Assembly: GCA_951217055.1 (NCBI GenBank)
Contig: OX578277.1
Span: 69,549,455 to 69,613,454 of the forward strand
Source: Gerris lacustris
Taxonomy: Eukaryota; Arthropoda; Insecta; Hemiptera; Gerridae
Reading direction: 5' to 3'
DNA: 64,000 nt
Shown here: one piece after another, positions 54,501 to 64,000 of the stretch
How the letters are laid out: each line of letters starts with the position of its first letter
Position numbering within the stretch: position 1 is the first letter of the stretch
Notes under the pieces: generated by a model
Databases searched by the model: none
Told to the model about the DNA's origin: nothing
The model's input: the letters and a program-made list of their open reading frames with translations, nothing else
Translations under genes and position numbers: made by a program

Positions 54501-57500
54501 CTCCGGAACTCAGAGCTAAGTATAATGTTGATTTAGCTAATTATACTAAGGCAGATACGTCAGCTTTGTTAATTCTAACCACTAATATGTGTGAAGAGAC
54601 TTTGAAAAAAGTAATGAGGTTCACCTCAGCAAGAGAAGTGTGGTTAGAGTTACACAGACTGTATGACGGAGTATCTGAAGATAAAGCATATGACCTCTGT
54701 ATGCAGTTTTTTAATTTTAAGAGGGATGTTGGTGATGACATTGCTAGTCATATGTCAAAACTTAAAAATATTTGGAATTATCTAAAATTAGAAGTGAGTA
54801 AGGACAATGGAAACAGGTGTGAACTGCCGGAAATATTTTTAATCTGCAAGATATTAGGAACCTTACCGGATGAGTTTTTCCCATTCAAATCAAGTTGGAT
54901 GCTTATGACGAAAGCTGAAAGAACAGTGGATAATCTTACAAATCAGCTATGTGCTTTTGAGAAAGCTCTGATCAGTAAGAGTACCAGGGACTTAAGTGAT
55001 CAAGAAGCCCTAGTAATGGCAAAGAAAGAAAACAAGAAGCAAAGTTGCAGAAGCAAGGGTTTCAAATGCCACTACTGTTCAAAACCCAATCACAAAGTAA
55101 GGGAGTGTGCAAAGTGGAAGGCTGACGGTAGACCTGCGAGACCAGCAACAAGTTCTGCAGAAAAAATCAAAACCAATATGACTCTTAGTTCAATTTCATC
55201 TGAAATACTAAGTGCTGAAGTGGATTCAGATAACTGGTATGTAGATAACGGAGCTACAAATCACGTTACTTTTAGGAAAGATCTTTTCCGCAATTTCAGG
55301 TCTTTCACTGAATCACACACAGTCGTCACAGCAAATGGCGATGCTGTAAGAGCAGTTGGTAAAGGGGAAATAGATGTAATAACAACAGTTAAAGGGACAA
55401 AAGAAAAAGTCACACTAGGAGATGTGTGGTATGTTCCAGGAGTTAAGAAGAACTTATTTTCAATCTTACAGGCTCATGATAAGCATTCAAAGAGCTTATT
55501 TATTTCAAGTCCTGAGTTGTGTAGATTGAAAATAGGTAGAAAAGATATCTTAGTCGGAAGAAGAGAAAAATTTGGAGGTTTATTTAAACTTGATTTCAAA
55601 AATGTTAAACCAAGAGTTTCAGCAGATATTAACTTACTGTCAAACAAAAATTTACTTCAACTGTATCACGAACGCTTAGGACATCAGAATAAGCGGTATG
55701 TCAAAGCTGTTATTGAACGAGAACTAGGAATAAAAGTTAAACTTGATAGTGAACTATGCGAAGGCTGTCTTTTCGGCAAGACCCATAGAAAGAAATTCGG
55801 AACAAGAGAACGTGCTACGAAGCCAGGTGAGCTCATACATAGTGACGTTTGCGGACCATTTTTACAATCACTGTCAAGATATCAATACTTTGTACTCTTC
55901 AAGGATGATTTCAGTGGATACAGATATATCTATTTCATGAGGAAGAAATCTGAAGTACCTGAAAAACTGAAGTTGATGCTAGCTGAAGTAAGAACCGAAG
56001 GTCATGTAGTCAAAGAACTTTTGAGTGACAACGGAGGGGAGTTTGACAATGAAAGTGTAAGAAGTATCTTAAGAAAAAGTGGTATTAAACAAAGGTTAAC
56101 TATGCCCTATACACCAGAGCAAAATGGTTGTAGCGAGCGAGAAAACAGATTTGTAGTAGAGACAGCAAGGTCTTTGATGCATTCACACGGAAATCTACCT
56201 CAAGGTTTATGGGCAGAACTAATAAATACTGCTAGATATGTGTTGAATCGTACAGGACCATCAAGAATAGAAGGCAAATCACCACATGAATTATGGACAG
56301 GAAAAAAGCCTAGCTTAAAGAATTTAAGAATTATAGGAAGTACATGCTACGTTCATATCCCAAAAACTTTAAGAAAGAAAATGGATAAGAAAGCCCAGAA
56401 AGGGATATTAGTAGGCTACGATAATGATGATGGTTATCGTATATGGTGCAAGAGTAATAATAAATTGATAAGATCTCGTGATGTGACTTTTCAAGAAGAA
56501 CCTTTAGTGCAAAAGATAAAGGTTGAAATACCTCTTCAGCATAACAAGGAAAAAGATACTGAGAGAAGTTTAACACCTCCTCCAGAACCTGCTCATGCTA
56601 CGGAAGAGCAAGTTTCGCCAGTTATAGAGGAAGAGATAGCAGTTTCTGTTGAAGAAGAGCAAGAGCCTGTTGAAGACCTAGATCTCAATCAAGATGAAGA
56701 CAATGAATCTATTGAATTGGTGAGGGAAAGTGAAGAAGTTAGATCAGAGAGTGTCTGTGACAGAAAACTCAGAGACAGAAAACTTCTTAAGAAACCAGCA
56801 AAATTCAATGATTATGTCATGATAATTGGGGCTGATATGCATGAACCTAAAACATACGATGAAGCAGTTCAAAGTGATCAACAGAAAGACTGGAGAAAAG
56901 CCATGAATAGCGAGATAGCGTCTTTGCAAGCCAATAAAACCTGGGTGTTAGCGGAGCTACCAGAAGGGAAGAAGCCAATATCATGTAAATGGGTTTTTAA
57001 GATAAAAACTAACCCAGATGGAACAGTTGACAAGTTCAAAGCCAGGTTAGTTATTAAAGGATTTTCTCAGAAGAAAGGAGTAGATTACAAAGAGACATTT
57101 AGTCCTGTTGCAAAGTCAGGAACGATAAGGGCATTAATTAGTGTTGCAGCTAGTGAGAAAATGTCACTTACGCAGATAGATGTTTCTACAGCATTTCTAT
57201 ATGGAGAACTAGACGAAGAAATTTATATGCGTCAACCAGAGGGCTATGATGATGGATCAGGTCGAGTGTGTCGTCTGACAAAGAGCTTGTATGGGTTGAA
57301 GCAAGCTCCTCGTTGCTGGAACAAGAGGATCAGTGATCATCTATTGGTCATGGGTTTTAAATGCAGTGATGCAGATCCCTGTCTTTTTACAAAAGAAGAG
57401 GGAAAGGAAAAACTCCTCTTAGGGCTCTACGTTGATGACGGACTAGTAGCGTCTACAAGTGAAGAAATGGTAAGGAAATTCCTCGATGAGCTGAGAAAAG

Positions 57501-60500
57501 AGTTTCAAATAACAGTTAAGAAACCTGCAACATACTTTTTAGGAATCGAAATTGAAACAAAAGAAGATGGCTCAATAAAATTAAATCAGAAGTCCTACGC
57601 AGAAAAGGTGTTAGAAAGATTTGATATGAATTCATGTAAACCTGTAGCAACACCAATTCTTGGAGAGGGAGAGAGTTTTCAATCAGGGAAAGAAGAAAAG
57701 GAAGAAGGAAATTTCCCATACAGGCAAGCAGTTGGTGCTTTGATGTATTTAATGACTGCGACAAGGCCAGATCTAGCTTATGCTGTGGGGGTAGTATCAA
57801 GAAATCTTGAGAATCCAACCAAGAAGGACGTTGTCAAAGTCAAAAGAATTTTTAGGTATATCAGAGGAACTACAGATTATGGAATAACTTACAAACCAAA
57901 TTATGAGAGTGGTATACTTGAATGTTTTAGTGATGCAGACCACGGTGGTGATAATACCAGTGGAAGATCGACCACTGGAGTGATCTGCATGTATGCGGGA
58001 GGAGCTATATCGTGGCTCAGTCAGCGTCAAGTTTCAGTTGCAATATCAACCACTGAAGCAGAAGTTGTAGCAGCAAGCGAGGCCGCTAGAGAAGCTGTGT
58101 GGCTCCAACGTTTGTTCGAAAATTTAACAGCTATGAAGAAAACGCCGGTTCTACATGTTGATAATGAGGCATCGGTGAAGCTAGCTCAGAACCCCGAATA
58201 TCATCGACGAACTAAACATATAAAAATAAGACACTTCTTCGTCCGGGAAAAAGTACTTGAAGGAGAAATTGAAATAGAAAAAATTTGCACACAATTTAAT
58301 GTAGCAGATATGATGACTAAACCTTTGCACAGACCTAGACTCAGAACTCTGTGTAATGAGGTTGGACTTAACTAAACAGACTGACTCTAGAAAATGAGTG
58401 CGTGTGTAGATGAATGTTTCAGTGTGTATGTTCAGACAAATAGGGAAAGTGTTGAGAGTGAATGATTAGATTTGACTGAACATATGACAGATATGTAACA
58501 AGCGACAGACATATAACAAGTGACAGACAGCAAGTTTACTTTACATACTTGACCTAGACTTGTTTAAGAATAGTTAACTTGTTCAATGTGTTATAAAATA
58601 AAAAGTTAGTGTGGATTGAACATCAAAAGAGTGTTTTTACTTTAATAAAAATTACATACTTATTTTAATTCTACTGAACTTATTTATATTTTATGTTGTT
58701 TTGAAAGTACATATTTTAACTTTTCTGTGTGTTTAAAGGAAAAGTATTGTTTCATTTAAGATTTTTCGTGACCCTAAAATATTTTATTGCGACCATATTT
58801 TGGGTCGTGACCATAGGGTTGGGAAACGCTGCTCTAGAGCACCTCTCTACGGTTCTACCCCACTTTTCCGCTCTCGCCAAGCTTTTTCCGTTCTTTAATT
58901 AGATGTCTAATATACCGCACAGGCAACGCTCTGAGCCGCACAATGAGTGCGACAATTAGTCGCACTCCATGAACGTGTTAACTTATGGGAGCCCAAAAAA
59001 GAGTAAATTTTTGCACTTTTTTCAGTTTTTGCTTATAGCTCAAAAACAGTGAGTCGGACGGAAAATGACAACCTATTCAATATTAAAGAGGGTTAAATTC
59101 TGCGTAGAATGAGTATAAATTTTCAAATTCGGTTCAGTAGTATAGCCGTAAGCAAAAGTTAGAAACCAGGTAATTTTCTCATTTCAGAGCAAACTTACAT
59201 TTTGGAACTTTCCAGGACCACATATCTTTGAAACAAAAACTCCTATTGAAAAAACCCATAGAATAAAAGTTGCAGAAAATAAAATTTCCCATTATATAAG
59301 TATCTCAATAAGTGCATTGTGAGGGATGAAGAACATATCAATGCAAATTTTAAGATATTAGATAACTAAGATATATGCACATTAGTACACCTACATATTA
59401 GTTCTACCTCACGCCATATAGTTCTATTCCCTCCTTGTAGTAAGTGGTAAAAAGTTGCACGACCTAGAGCGTCAGGTTTGGCAGGGAGGGGAAAGGGGGG
59501 GGGGGGAGGGTAAAGTTGTATGTTAAATCGTTTTTTTCGCAAATATCTCGAAAACTATGAGGATTAATGCTAACTTTGTTATATACAAAATTAATCTTTA
59601 TGAAATTTTGAACAAAAATGAACAGATGGATTTTTGTGCTGAAGTAAACGATTACGGAGTTATGGAGGGGTAAAAATATCACTATTTTTCAGTTTGCTTG
59701 GAACTTCTGCCAATATTTGGCCGAAACGAGAGCAATACTTAAAAAAAAAGTTTCTTTTTTAAAACTGACAATTTTTGACATGTCATATCTCGGAAAATAT
59801 TAGATGCAGAGCTGGAGTTGGGCTTATACTGCGGCAAATTCACTGTACTTTAAAAATAGTAATGACGACTAATACCAAAAAACACATAGTTTACAGGTTA
59901 TATGGCAAAAACTTTAAAAAGTCCAATTCTTTTTCAGTTTTTCAGTTTTTTTTCACATATTACACAGGTATTAGCACAGGTTTTTCGAAGCTGCAAACTT
60001 AGTATCACACTACTCTAACAACAATAAAAAAAATCTTAATTAAAATCAAATTATAATTACTGTTTACAAGGGGAGACAGACAGAGAAAAATAGACTTAAG
60101 TGCCGGGATCCCGGCACTGAAGTCTATTTTTGCCGGGATGCCGGCACTGAAGTAGTAAATTTAGTAATTTTATGTAGTTTTTATGTAGTAAATTTAATTG
60201 GCTTCCTTTTATGTCACATGGCCACTCTTTACGTCCCATAGTTACCAAGATAGGACACTTCAAAACTTGGTAGTTTTTTCCAAAAAATGAAAATGTTAAG
60301 TATTGCTCTCCTTTCGGGTTGAATATCGGTATAAAACCTCTCGGTATGAATTCCTCAAAACGTTTTTTTTTTTTGTCTAATTTAACTGGCCTAAAATGAC
60401 GTCACAAAGTTATGATTTTCTGGGCTGCACAACAACAGTAAGGACTAATTTCTGTATTAAGTTTCAATTCTTTAGATAAAAAACTGTGGAGTCATGCGTG

Positions 60501-63149
60501 AAACAGACAGACATCCAGCTAAAAACCAGTCAAATCATCTTGAAAACACCTAAAGGGAAAATTCCGTTGAACTCCCGGTTTTCGGATTTTTTGGGTGAAA
60601 ACAATACTTCTCCTTTAAGGTAAGGAAAAGAAAAATAATAAAAGAAAGAAAACAATAAACAGAAAATATGTAGAAATTTATCAGGAAAATGGGTAAAGTG
60701 TTGTAGATAAAAGTATGGTGATTTATATTAAAAGAAGGATGAAAGGCAACAAGCAATAATAAATCTTTATGCATGGACATAAAGATAATAAAAATTTAAA
60801 ATGTATACTTACAATAGGATCCTTGACTCCTGAAAGATCTCTAGGTGCTTTGCTAACACTCCTAGCTCTACCCTCGGAGTCCATTCTGGCTTTCTTACCT
60901 CCAGCCTTTTGGCTTAGAGACCTTGATCTGCCACGAGTTCTCTTGAAACCAGCCTAAAACCACAAAACAGAAAACACTCAGCAATAGTAAAAAAAACTTT
61001 GTTCTGTGTGAAGTATACATATACATATTTTTTATTAAATGTAAATAACAGAAGAGAGAGTTGAAAGGGAGTACAAAATAAAAAAATTGGTCCGAGACAA
61101 ACTCAGACTAACTTTCTCATATAATCTCGGTCCCAGATCCCAGAATTTTTTGTTTCTGATTTTCAACAAAATCAGATTTATTTTCAATATCTCAGAAACT
61201 AGATTTTTTTCTCAGGAAAATAGCTTATATCGTTAGATTCGTATTTAAATGGACTACTTTTTAATACTATTTAATCAAAATCGTCAAAAAGAAATAATTT
61301 ATTTTTAGGAGTTTTTGGGGGGTAGCAGCCCCAAATTTGGAGCTAAAATTAATTTCTCGGTTTCGCCTCAGGATGTGATTTTTCTGAACATGTATGCCAA
61401 ATTTTGTCAAAATCAGACCTCAAAACATTTAAATCCATCAAAATCACAAAATTTTCACGCCATCACAATACTTTCTCTTTATATGAGAACACATTTTCCT
61501 CAAAAAACTTTAATGATTACCGGGTGAAATCTATTATAGGTTCTAAAAACTTAGTGTTCAATAGCACAACTGAAATAAGTATATATTGAAGATGCTGGAA
61601 ATATGACTATAAATATTTTATAGAAGAAAAATGAAAGGTAATTACTGCAGGTGAGTCTGAGGGTTCAACTCCAAGCTTGTTCATCTGATTGCAGAAGTTA
61701 GCCAGGCTACGATCTCGTCCCCTAGCTGCAGTAGTTCTAGGCATAACAGGTTTAGTGCTGTTATTCTGAATCGCCTGTTCCTGTCTTAAAATGGACTTCT
61801 TTTCTCTTATTTGAGAAGCCAATTCTTTGATATCCTTCATAGTTTCGTCGTATTCTAGCTTAGGTACAGCATAGAATCCAGCCTCTTCTCTTAGTTCCTC
61901 TTCCTTTTCAAGTTCTTCAAGTTTCTAAAACAAAACCATAATAATTAATTAATTTATCAATTATAATTAATTTTTGATGGATTTTAAGGTGTGTATTTAA
62001 AAATAAATAAAAACTAGATGATTTTCATTTCTTTATTAATTTGTGAGACGTTTCGACCCTCTAAGGTCATCTTCTCATCACATCCTTTTTCATTCTACAA
62101 TTGAAAAACATATACAATAATATTATTTCTAATCTTTCAACAATTCCTTATTTCTTTCATTATTTAACATTATTTTACAATTTGAATTCACATAAAGCTT
62201 CAAAAATACATGTATAATTACAAACAAAAACATCATTACTTACAATTGATGTGTTGTGTAGTCACATTGAATTTTTTTTTTTTGTCAATTATATTAAGAT
62301 TAATAATAAAATCATAATCCTCTGTAAGATTCGTCAAAATTTTAATTACATAATAAAATTAGCTAAACTAATTAAAAATTTTTGATTAAAAACTGAAAAA
62401 TTTAACAATGAAATTATAAAAAATACATAATTAATTAATTTAAAAAAAAAATTTTTTTTTTAGAGAAATTTGCACCCTCAGAGTTGTTGCTACATAGCAC
62501 TTGGGAACAAAAATAAGATTTAGGAACTCCATCCTTGTTTAAACAAGTCAAGTTTTTCATATTGCCATTAAGAATACTTGTCCAAATTATAAGTGCACTA
62601 GTATATAATATAATACCAAAAAATATTAAGCAGTATATCATATAATTGGATTCCAAGATACTGCATCACTTGTACATTATTTTTTCACATAAGTAGTCTG
62701 GCTTTGATTCTCGAAGAGACCCATGTTCATTGTTGACCCATCATTTTAAGATAAATCGGTAGCTATTTGATAGAAGTGGCATCCTTTTAAATAATACGGC
62801 TGATGGAAGTTGACAAGTCTTAGTTTATTTCCTCTTATTATTATTTGTTACCTTAAACCACCATCTGGGTATTTTAACACCCACACTTTCCAAACCAACT
62901 GTATAAATATGATGAAAGAGTTCATTACCTGGAATATATCAGGATCAATATAGTCAGCAACATTGTGACCCTCCCATATTTCAGGTATGATGTCATATTT
63001 GTAATCTTCAGGCAGGTCATAGTTCTTCTTCAAGTCAAGTATGTAGTCATCTCCAAGTTCTACCTCCAGATCTCTCTCAAGTTTCTTTTTCTCTTCATCC
63101 TCATCCAGTCCAAGGGTCAATTTAGCCTGTCTCTTAGCTAGAACTGATT
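51372..63149 (-). CDS. GTPBP4: NOG1 / GTPBP4 nucleolar GTP-binding protein, C-terminal four exons (partial)
   Basis: Exons 62929-63149, 61646-61924, 60813-60953 and 51372-51527 give about 265 codons, phases consistent. Order of conserved segments: LERDLEVELGDDYILDLKKN, IIPEIWEGHNVADYIDPDIF, KLEELEKEEELREEAGFY, EYDETMKDIKELASQIREKK, PVMPRTTAARGR, the basic serine/arginine-rich RGRSRSLSQ, APRDLSGVKD, and the terminus MPKHLFSGKRKSGKTDRR. These are the C-terminal region of NOG1, needed for binding on the pre-60S particle next to the polypeptide exit tunnel. The N-terminal helical and GTPase domains lie beyond 64000. The last intron is 9.3 kb because of nested transposons. Confidence 0.95.
51528..52708. 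other. NOG1 last intron, 3' part
   Basis: AT-rich intron. At about 52573-52600 the text CAACATGTTCATGG resembles the complement of CCATGAACGTGTTAA at about 58967-58982, which could be the ends of an older piggyBac-like MITE that received the hAT insertion; this is weak. Confidence 0.35.
53235..53960 (+). repeat. CGTCCGTCC repeat family, copy 2
   Basis: Matches 26845-27670 (CCTAGAAACCCTTATGCTTT, ATTCGTCCATCCGTC, TATAAGTTAAAC, GGTGGCCATTTTACC, CTTGCTGGCAAGTACTTGAC), with a poly-C run near 53556. Nested in the hAT element. Confidence 0.7.
54014..54211 (+). repeat. Copia 5' LTR
   Basis: Starts TGTTGAGAGTGAATG, ends TTTTACTTTAATA. Contains ATAAAATAAAAAG, a likely polyadenylation region. It starts with the usual TG but does not end in CA. 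Confidence 0.92.
54212..54235 (+). promoter_or_regulatory. Copia primer-binding site
   Basis: GGTTATG..CCCAGC.ACGCTT resembles the complement of an internal stretch of initiator methionine tRNA, the known priming mode of copia elements, with small insertions. Inferred. Confidence 0.5.
54347..58375 (+). CDS. Copia gag-pol polyprotein
   Basis: 1342 aa in one frame, ATG at 54347 and stop at 58373-58375. Gag residues 1-240 (retrotransposon copia-like N-terminal region, YKVSILL, LHRLYDG); zinc knuckle CHYCSKPNHKVREC (C241-C254, CX2CX4HX4C); aspartic protease around WYVDNGATNHV (D300, DNGA in place of the common DSGA); integrase with H441/H446/C471/C474 zinc site and catalytic D500, D561 and E597 (DD35E spacing); reverse transcriptase from about 848 with QIDVSTAFLYG and YVDD (1028-1031); RNase H with SDADHGG (D1196) and ISTTEAEVVAASEA. 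Order protease-integrase-RT-RNase H defines Ty1/copia. No stop or frameshift, no env gene. Confidence 0.96.
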   Translation: MENTKIQIGNLNGKINWSTWKYKVSILLRSVTGAVDILEGSVKKPEAPADGSPELRAKYNVDLANYTKADTSALLILTTNMCEETLKKVMRFTSAREVWLELHRLYDGVSEDKAYDLCMQFFNFKRDVGDDIASHMSKLKNIWNYLKLEVSKDNGNRCELPEIFLICKILGTLPDEFFPFKSSWMLMTKAERTVDNLTNQLCAFEKALISKSTRDLSDQEALVMAKKENKKQSCRSKGFKCHYCSKPNHKVRECAKWKADGRPARPATSSAEKIKTNMTLSSISSEILSAEVDSDNWYVDNGATNHVTFRKDLFRNFRSFTESHTVVTANGDAVRAVGKGEIDVITTVKGTKEKVTLGDVWYVPGVKKNLFSILQAHDKHSKSLFISSPELCRLKIGRKDILVGRREKFGGLFKLDFKNVKPRVSADINLLSNKNLLQLYHERLGHQNKRYVKAVIERELGIKVKLDSELCEGCLFGKTHRKKFGTRERATKPGELIHSDVCGPFLQSLSRYQYFVLFKDDFSGYRYIYFMRKKSEVPEKLKLMLAEVRTEGHVVKELLSDNGGEFDNESVRSILRKSGIKQRLTMPYTPEQNGCSERENRFVVETARSLMHSHGNLPQGLWAELINTARYVLNRTGPSRIEGKSPHELWTGKKPSLKNLRIIGSTCYVHIPKTLRKKMDKKAQKGILVGYDNDDGYRIWCKSNNKLIRSRDVTFQEEPLVQKIKVEIPLQHNKEKDTERSLTPPPEPAHATEEQVSPVIEEEIAVSVEEEQEPVEDLDLNQDEDNESIELVRESEEVRSESVCDRKLRDRKLLKKPAKFNDYVMIIGADMHEPKTYDEAVQSDQQKDWRKAMNSEIASLQANKTWVLAELPEGKKPISCKWVFKIKTNPDGTVDKFKARLVIKGFSQKKGVDYKETFSPVAKSGTIRALISVAASEKMSLTQIDVSTAFLYGELDEEIYMRQPEGYDDGSGRVCRLTKSLYGLKQAPRCWNKRISDHLLVMGFKCSDADPCLFTKEEGKEKLLLGLYVDDGLVASTSEEMVRKFLDELRKEFQITVKKPATYFLGIEIETKEDGSIKLNQKSYAEKVLERFDMNSCKPVATPILGEGESFQSGKEEKEEGNFPYRQAVGALMYLMTATRPDLAYAVGVVSRNLENPTKKDVVKVKRIFRYIRGTTDYGITYKPNYESGILECFSDADHGGDNTSGRSTTGVICMYAGGAISWLSQRQVSVAISTTEAEVVAASEAAREAVWLQRLFENLTAMKKTPVLHVDNEASVKLAQNPEYHRRTKHIKIRHFFVREKVLEGEIEIEKICTQFNVADMMTKPLHRPRLRTLCNEVGLN
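58442..58449 (+). promoter_or_regulatory. Copia polypurine tract
   Basis: AGGGAAAG directly abuts the 3' LTR, the expected site for plus-strand DNA priming. Confidence 0.7.
58450..58647 (+). repeat. Copia 3' LTR
   Basis: Same 198 bases as the 5' LTR with no difference detected by eye, indicating a recent insertion. Confidence 0.92.
58840..60045. other. NOG1 last intron, repeat-like non-coding sequence
   Basis: Includes TGTGCGGTATATTAG-like MITE text near 58900, a G-rich run near 59490-59510, and AT-rich sequence. No gene; the frames at 59464-59682 and 59775-60002 show no family. Confidence 0.35.
60046..60165. repeat. tRNA-like repeat, subfamily B, palindromic derivative
   Basis: Body GGGGAGACAGACAGAGAAAA leads into GTGCCGGGATCCCGGCAC, then the mirrored half GAAGTCTATTTTT, and a further GCCGGGATGCCGGCACTGAA. 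So the tRNA-like core is replaced by a palindrome at the B box, as at 13852-14049. Confidence 0.6.
60813..60953 (-). CDS. GTPBP4: NOG1 penultimate exon
   Basis: 47 codons AGFKRTRGRSRSLSQKAGGK ... APRDLSGVKDPI; acceptor GTTTTAG, donor GTAAGT. Basic, serine-rich nucleolar tail. Confidence 0.93.
61075..61560. repeat. Repeat related to 26340-26850 (reverse orientation)
   Basis: Shares TTTTTGGGGGGTAGC, CCCCAAATTTGGAGCTAAAA, CGCCTCAGGATG, CCATCACAATACTTTCTC and GACAAACTCAGACTAA with the 26 kb unit. In a NOG1 intron. Non-coding. Confidence 0.65.
61646..61924 (-). CDS. GTPBP4: NOG1 third-last exon
   Basis: 93 codons from KLEELEKEEELREEAG to NKLGVEPSDSPA; acceptor TTTTAG, donor GTAATT. Charged helical region. 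Confidence 0.94.
61925..62928. other. NOG1 intron
   Basis: AT-rich; at about 62052-62090 the complement strand reads GAGAAGATGACC..GGTCGAAACGTCTC, the hairpin motif also seen at 15.1-15.8 kb and 63.73 kb. No gene. Confidence 0.5.
62929..63149 (-). CDS. GTPBP4: NOG1 fourth-last exon
   Basis: After acceptor GGTGTTACAG the exon completes a split glutamate codon, then SVLAKRQAKLTLGLDEDEEK, GDDYILDLKKNYDLPEDYKY and PEIWEGHNVADYIDPDIFQ. Donor GTAATG. Confidence 0.93.
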
Positions 63150-64000
63150 CTGTAACACCATAAATCATACTTGGTTTAACAGAACAACCCTAGATCCTAA
63201 TACACAAAGTAGTAGTAATTCAGCCTCAATCTTCATATTCTACGCCCACAGTAAAAATTTTAAAAATAGCAATACAACTATTTTAACTTCTTAGTGAAGC
63301 ATAGAAAATGCTAAATATAATACTATATCTAATAACAATAATTTAAATAATAAATCATATTTTCCTCAAACAGAACTAATAAATCCATATTCAAATTAAC
63401 AAAAAAATTTAATAGTGAACACATTCAAGTATTCTTACTATTAATTATAACATATAAGTGATGTTGTTCATTATACATTATTATTCTATAACAATTTATA
63501 AACTTATATCATATATCTAAAGGAATTACTAAAAATTAATGCTATTACTTAGTAAACCAATATTTTAATAAATATTACAAGAATACTGCATAGAACTAAA
63601 TCCTCCTTTTGTATGTTTGATCAAATTTAATTAGTTATTGTAATAAGTTTCCTAAGAATCACTGAAAATGGATATTAATGTAATGAATTGCAATTGTGAT
63701 TATAAAAATAAAAAAATTGACTGAGGGTGACATTATGAGGAAGGGTCGAAACATCTCAATTCAAATGAAATTATTTGTACTCTTTACACCTAAATGGACC
63801 ATCATACATATTAATAATTAAACTAAAAAGGTGTCAATTCCAATGTACTCCTTAACTAAAGCCATAAATATAAGACAGACCAATGGACTTTTGTATTTGT
63901 CAAATCTAGAAACTTATTTTAGTAAATAAAAACACCATGAATAACATTAACTTATTATTAATTAAGTAATTTAAACAATAAATCATAATGTAGCAAAAAA
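63150..64000. other. NOG1 intron running off the window
   Basis: AT-rich, no further NOG1 exon recognised. A GGGTCGAAACATCTC motif is present at about 63745. Confidence 0.5.

Larger units (their letters stand above)
54014..58647 (+). mobile_element. Copia-type LTR retrotransposon, structurally intact
   Basis: 4634 bases with 198-base LTRs at both ends that I could not distinguish by eye, AAAAT target duplication (54009-54013, 58648-58652), a primer-binding region directly after the 5' LTR, one uninterrupted gag-pol frame of 1342 codons and a polypurine tract AGGGAAAG before the 3' LTR. Everything required for copia-type transposition appears present. It sits inside a hAT MITE in the last intron of NOG1, same-strand orientation opposite to that gene. 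Confidence 0.93.
52709..58831. mobile_element. hAT-type MITE with nested insertions
   Basis: Ends CAGCGTTTCCCAACC and its near-complement GGTTGGGAAACGCTG, with the exact 8-base duplication CTCTAGAG at 52701-52708 and 58832-58839. Subterminal CACGACCC/GGGTCGTGACC is typical of hAT families. About 5.4 kb of its length is nested: the CGTCCGTCC repeat and a copia retrotransposon. No hAT transposase. Confidence 0.9.

Noticed and set aside
56331..56576. Minus-strand frames within 54.5-58.0 kb
   Set aside because: Antisense shadows of the copia polyprotein.
1..64000. CRISPR arrays, bacterial operons, riboswitches
   Set aside because: No regularly spaced repeats or prokaryotic gene organisation; introns and retroelements show a eukaryotic nuclear genome.

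Overview
This is an AT-rich, intron-rich eukaryotic window with no prokaryotic signals. Gene content (MESD/boca, CTDSPL2, NOG1) and the mix of copia, gypsy, pogo, hAT, Harbinger and LINE elements suggest an arthropod, most likely an insect. That placement is inference. Three conserved genes can be assembled exon by exon with consistent splice sites and reading frames. Most of the rest is transposable-element debris, often nested.

Layout: (1) 678-17478, plus strand: a complete five-exon MESD/boca gene (186 aa, signal peptide, C-terminal KDEL). Its 13.7 kb first intron holds a GC-rich block with a 60-base exact copy of MESD exon 1, a retroposon with a 16-base target duplication, a pogo MITE, a mariner-like MITE, a ~10 kb long-inverted-repeat element carrying remnants of a FEN1/XPG-like plus cysteine-rich protein and invaded by two LINEs, and the start of intron 2 follows it. 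Intron 2 carries a Harbinger remnant. (2) 17.5-39.7 kb: no gene is established. There are tRNA-like repeats, a broken gypsy gag-protease gene split by a foldback element, a 2.2 kb hAT-like element, a tRNA-headed SINE, a hAT MITE and long AT-rich DNA with a (TA)n tract. (3) 39734-45927, minus strand: a complete nine-coding-exon CTDSPL2 phosphatase gene, with a probable non-coding first exon near 51.05-51.13 kb. (4) 51372-63149, minus strand: the last four coding exons of NOG1/GTPBP4; its GTPase part lies beyond the right edge. NOG1 and CTDSPL2 are in tandem about 0.25 kb apart. The 9.3 kb last NOG1 intron contains a hAT MITE with an 8-base target duplication, itself invaded by another repeat and by an intact copia retrotransposon with two 198-base LTRs that look identical.

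The genes are not an operon: MESD is an ER chaperone for LDL-receptor-family proteins, CTDSPL2 an FCP/SCP-type phosphatase, NOG1 a 60S ribosome assembly GTPase. The most unusual material is the repeat content: a repeat family with an internal 77-base tRNA-like cloverleaf whose acceptor-stem bases have co-varied between subfamilies; palindromic derivatives of it; and the long-inverted-repeat element with the FEN1-like/CXC gene remnant.
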